Assembly: GCA_041569895.1 (NCBI GenBank)
Contig: JBFFXF010000315.1
Coordinates: 1 to 8,042 of the forward strand
DNA length: 8,042 nucleotides
Direction: 5' to 3'
Source of the DNA: JBFFXF01 sp041569895
GTDB taxonomy: Bacteria > Planctomycetota > UBA8108 > JACQVS01
Shown here: one piece after another, positions 5,280 through 8,042 of the stretch
Numbering within the stretch: the stretch's first letter is position 1
Layout of the letters: each line of letters begins with the position of its first letter
Notes under the pieces: generated by a model
What the model was told of the DNA's origin: nothing
What the model saw: only the letters and a program-made list of their open reading frames with translations
Databases searched by the model: none
Made by a program: the position numbers and the translations under genes

Positions 5280-8042
5280 GCGTCGTCCTCCGTCGTCAGC
5301 GCGGTCCACTTCTGCTCGAGCTCCCGGAGTCGCCTGGCGCGCTGCGAGATGGTCACCGTCGTCTCCACGAACTCCTCGAGGTCGGTCTCGAGGCTGCCGA
5401 AGTTCGGCGCGCCGGTGGCGAGGTAGCGCTCCTCGAGGTTCTCCTGGAAGTACGTCGCCATGGTCAGGAAGTTGATCCGCGCCCGCGCGAGCACCTCGAA
5501 GAACTCCCCATAGTCATCGGTGTTGATCGCGTCGGACGCCGGCATCAGCTTCTGGTAGAGCTTGCGGACCTCGCTGGCGAACTCGCCGTGGTCCGCGGAC
5601 TCGATGCCGTTGCGCCGGACGTAGTCCGCGAAGTGGCGCACGGTGCGCTTCTCCGCGACGCGTCGCAGCAGGTCGATGGTCGCCGCCGAGAGCTCCCGCG
5701 ATTCGCCGGCGCGCAGCACCCGCCCGCCCTTCTCCGCCAGCGTCTTGTACTTGTCGTAGGAGAGCGTCATTCGATACGGCGTCGTCGGCAGCACGATCTC
5801 GCGTCGCGGCACGACGATGTCGTCGTACTCGAGCGGCTCGTTGAGCTCCTTGATGTTCTCGATGACGATCGCCGCAGCCTTGAAGTAGATCTCCTTCTCG
5901 TGGTCCGGCCAGTAGTAGACCGAGCGCTCGGGGAACCTGCGCTGCAGCCACGTCAGCTTCGCCGCCTCGTCCGGCATGTACTCGTCGAAGATGTTGAGCT
6001 TCGACACCAGCTTGCGCTTCTTGACGATGTTGAGGAGCGTCAGGTCCATCACCTCCTGCTCGGTGAACGCGTCGCCCTGGACCATGGCGGGCAGCTTGGT
6101 GATCGGATCGATCCCCCAGACGTCGCTGCCCTTGATGATGTGACGGTCGTTGAAGAGCACGCTGTCGAACGTGTCGAAGTGGAGCGACTCCTTCGGCGTC
6201 GCGGCGCGGTCGACGCCCGTCTCGCTGAGGATGTGCGGCGTCACGACGAGGATGATCTCGGTGCGCCTGTTCTCCTTCAGCGTGCGGCTGAAGAGCTTCC
6301 CGAGCACCGGGATCTCGCCGAGGATCGGCACCATCGAGCGCGACTCGAACTCCTCCTCGCTGATCAGGCCGCCGAGGATGATCGGGCGGTGGTTCTTGAC
6401 CAGCGGCATGCCGGTGAAACGGCGGCGCGCGACGATCGGGACGCCCGCGAGGTCCTCCTCGAAGACGCGCTCGCGGCCGCGAAGCTGGTTCGAGACCACC
6501 TCGAGCTGCAACGCGATCTCGTCCTCGTCGCCGGCGATCTTCGGCCGCATGTTGAGCGTGAAGCCGACGTACTGCGTCGTCACGCGGTTCACCTCGGTGA
6601 CGAAGTTGCCGCCACTCGTCTCGCGCGTCACTCCGGTCGACTCGAAGGTCGGGACCTCCTCGCCGATGTGGAGGATGCTCGGACGGTCGTCGAGCGTGAG
6701 GATCTTCGGTCGCGCCTTGACGCGCGCGTCGCCGGTGCGCACGAGGTAGTGGACGCGGGCGAGAAAACGCCCGGAGAGGTCGATGCTGGTGTCATCGAAG
6801 AGATACGTCAGGCCCTCCTCGACGACTTCCGGCACGAACACGCCGTCGCGTCGCGCCCCGGCGATCCCCGGCTGCTTGATCGCCTCGCCCGGGAACGGGC
6901 CGGCGAAATCGACGATCGAGTGGCGTCCGCCGAGCTGCACCGAGTCGATACCGATGTCGGTGATCTTGTCGGCGTTGAGCTCGATGAGCTGCACCTCGAT
7001 CATGATCTGCCGAGCCGGCCGGTCGATCGAGTCCACGAACGCGCGGATGCGCTCGATGTCATCGGGCGTGCCGACGGCGACGATCACGCCGCGCTCCTCC
7101 GTCGACGCCGTGTTGGTGAAATCGATCGTCTTCTGGTTGTCGAGCTCGCCCTTGCCGGTGGAGACCGGCGGCGGCGAGAACGGATCGGTCCACGGCAGCT
7201 CGAAGACGTAGGGCACCTTGGCGGGCACGTCGAGCGGCGCCGTCTGGCCCGCCGCCAGGCTCCCCTGCGCGTAGACGCTGTGCTTGTGCGTCGAGATCGT
7301 CTGCCACTTGTTCCCCTTCTGCTCCTGCGTGGTGACGGTCTCCTCGACGCGGTCCCACACGTTGCAGAGCCCGGCCATCGTCAGCGACTCGATCATCACG
7401 CCGACGTCGACGTAGCGCGGGCGGATGGTGACGCGCTCGAGCCGGAGCTCGAGGTCGTCGTAGCGGTCGGCGAGCGCCCTGAGCTGCCCGATCACCGCGT
7501 CGTCGCCGAAGAAGAGCACGGTGCGCGGCTTGCCCTCGACGGCGACGATGTGCCCGCCGCCGACCAGGTCGGCGAAGTCGGCCTTGAGGAAGTTGACGAA
7601 GTCGGCGGCCGTCTTGTGGAAGAACGTGTAGAACTCCGTCTTCCCCTCCGGACGCGGCGGCTTCGCGGGCGCCGGGGTCTCGGGTGTCGCCGCCTCCGGC
7701 GTCGCCGGCTCGGCTTGCGGCTTCTCGGGCGCTTCGGTCTCCTGCCCTCCCTCCTGGGGCACGGCGGGCGAGCGCGTCGCGACGCGGGCGGGCTCGGGCG
7801 CCGGGGGCGGCCCGTCGTCCTGCGGATCGATCGCCCGCGCGATCTCGTCGAGCGCGCTCTCGAGGTCTCCCGGGCCGCCCTCGACGGGATCCGGTGTGGT
7901 CTGCGCGGTCGCCGGCGCGGGCTCGGGATCTCCGGCGGGAGCGGCGGGCTCCTCGACGGGGCTCTCCCGCGACTCGCCATCCGGCGCACCGGCAGGCTCC
8001 TCGCCCGGAAGCGCGCCGCGAGACGCGAGCATCTCGCGCAGC
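5276..8042 (-). CDS. Type II/III secretion-family secretin (PilQ/GspD-like) with long C-terminal extension; N-terminus probably cut by the window edge
   Basis: Secretins form gated multimeric channels in the outer membrane for type II secretion, type IV pili or related machines. Numbering is from the first ATG in frame (8032), which gives 918 residues. The frame stays open to 8042 and this ATG is followed by no signal peptide, so the real start is probably outside the window. Residues 10-130 are a Pro/Ala/Glu-rich linker. Residues 133-197 and about 206-338 look like two ring-building secretin N-domains; the second carries a polar insertion at about 228-308 and ends in GVIVAVGTPDDIERIRAFVD. 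The secretin core spans about 339-602, with KARPKILTLDDRPSILHIGEEVP, IILGGLI and the family signature VPILGEIPVLGKLF...TEIILVVTPHIL (568-602). Residues 603-918 are a mostly helical extension not expected in standard PilQ, possibly ending in a coiled coil (about 866-911). The stop overlaps the HEAT lipoprotein start. I cannot separate type II secretion from a pilus role because no inner-membrane partner is in the window. Confidence 0.95.
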   Translation of the reverse strand, partial: LREMLASRGALPGEEPAGAPDGESRESPVEEPAAPAGDPEPAPATAQTTPDPVEGGPGDLESALDEIARAIDPQDDGPPPAPEPARVATRSPAVPQEGGQETEAPEKPQAEPATPEAATPETPAPAKPPRPEGKTEFYTFFHKTAADFVNFLKADFADLVGGGHIVAVEGKPRTVLFFGDDAVIGQLRALADRYDDLELRLERVTIRPRYVDVGVMIESLTMAGLCNVWDRVEETVTTQEQKGNKWQTISTHKHSVYAQGSLAAGQTAPLDVPAKVPYVFELPWTDPFSPPPVSTGKGELDNQKTIDFTNTASTEERGVIVAVGTPDDIERIRAFVDSIDRPARQIMIEVQLIELNADKITDIGIDSVQLGGRHSIVDFAGPFPGEAIKQPGIAGARRDGVFVPEVVEEGLTYLFDDTSIDLSGRFLARVHYLVRTGDARVKARPKILTLDDRPSILHIGEEVPTFESTGVTRETSGGNFVTEVNRVTTQYVGFTLNMRPKIAGDEDEIALQLEVVSNQLRGRERVFEEDLAGVPIVARRRFTGMPLVKNHRPIILGGLISEEEFESRSMVPILGEIPVLGKLFSRTLKENRRTEIILVVTPHILSETGVDRAATPKESLHFDTFDSVLFNDRHIIKGSDVWGIDPITKLPAMVQGDAFTEQEVMDLTLLNIVKKRKLVSKLNIFDEYMPDEAAKLTWLQRRFPERSVYYWPDHEKEIYFKAAAIVIENIKELNEPLEYDDIVVPRREIVLPTTPYRMTLSYDKYKTLAEKGGRVLRAGESRELSAATIDLLRRVAEKRTVRHFADYVRRNGIESADHGEFASEVRKLYQKLMPASDAINTDDYGEFFEVLARARINFLTMATYFQENLEERYLATGAPNFGSLETDLEEFVETTVTISQRARRLRELEQKWTALTTEDDA
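5286..5291 (-). promoter_or_regulatory. Ribosome-binding site of the HEAT lipoprotein gene, inside the secretin gene
   Basis: The minus strand reads GGAGGA here, with GGAGG ending 7 nt before the ATG at 5279. It lies within the last codons of the secretin gene and decides the start in favour of 5279 over 5309. Confidence 0.75.

Noticed and set aside
5277..5309. Upstream ATG at 5309 for the HEAT lipoprotein
   Set aside because: It lengthens the basic N-terminus by 10 residues. The ATG at 5279 has GGAGG at good spacing and the ATGA overlap with the secretin stop.
6150..6749. 199-residue plus-strand open frame opposite the secretin core
   Set aside because: It is the antisense of the strongly conserved secretin signature region and has a Ser/Arg-rich composition.
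7643..8005. Possible DNA tandem repeat in the Pro/Ala/Glu-rich stretch
   Set aside because: The protein composition is repetitive but I find no fixed-length repeated DNA unit, so it is low complexity rather than a tandem array.

Overview
The window is G+C-rich DNA, roughly two-thirds G+C by eye. It holds four protein genes and no recognisable RNA gene, mobile element or CRISPR array. A secretin, two apparent lipoproteins and a signal-peptide-bearing multidomain protein point to a Gram-negative-type bacterium with an outer membrane. Large exported proteins that combine Ig-like 'GxIxGTP' domains with DxDxDG calcium-binding repeats are common in Planctomycetota, Myxococcota and several uncultured phyla. 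Planctomycetota is my best guess, held weakly, because no marker gene is present.

Layout from left to right. (1) Positions 1-2741, minus strand: the first 913 residues of a very large exported protein that continues past position 1. It has a signal peptide and then tandem copies of a ~388-residue composite module: a jelly-roll-like domain, an Asp-rich calcium-binding linker and two different Ig-like domains. Two copies are complete and a third is cut by the window edge. (2) Positions 2742-2956: a divergent intergenic region with an 8-bp inverted repeat and a -10-like box. (3) Positions 2957-4210, plus strand: a lipoprotein that looks like a beta-propeller, with a recurring D[IL]xxVTG motif. 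(4) Positions 4211-4475: a convergent non-coding gap with a terminator-like hairpin and a small cluster of TTCCTGC repeats. (5) Positions 4476-5279, minus strand: a HEAT-repeat lipoprotein. (6) Positions 5276-8042, minus strand: a PilQ/GspD-type secretin, most likely cut at its N-terminus by the right edge, with an unusual C-terminal extension of about 316 residues.

The secretin and the HEAT lipoprotein overlap by an ATGA and are almost certainly co-transcribed and translationally coupled. The natural reading is an outer-membrane secretin channel with a dedicated lipoprotein partner, for type II secretion or type IV pilus-like export. The left half encodes exported or surface proteins read divergently from a shared control region. 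Whether the secretin exports them is not shown by the sequence.
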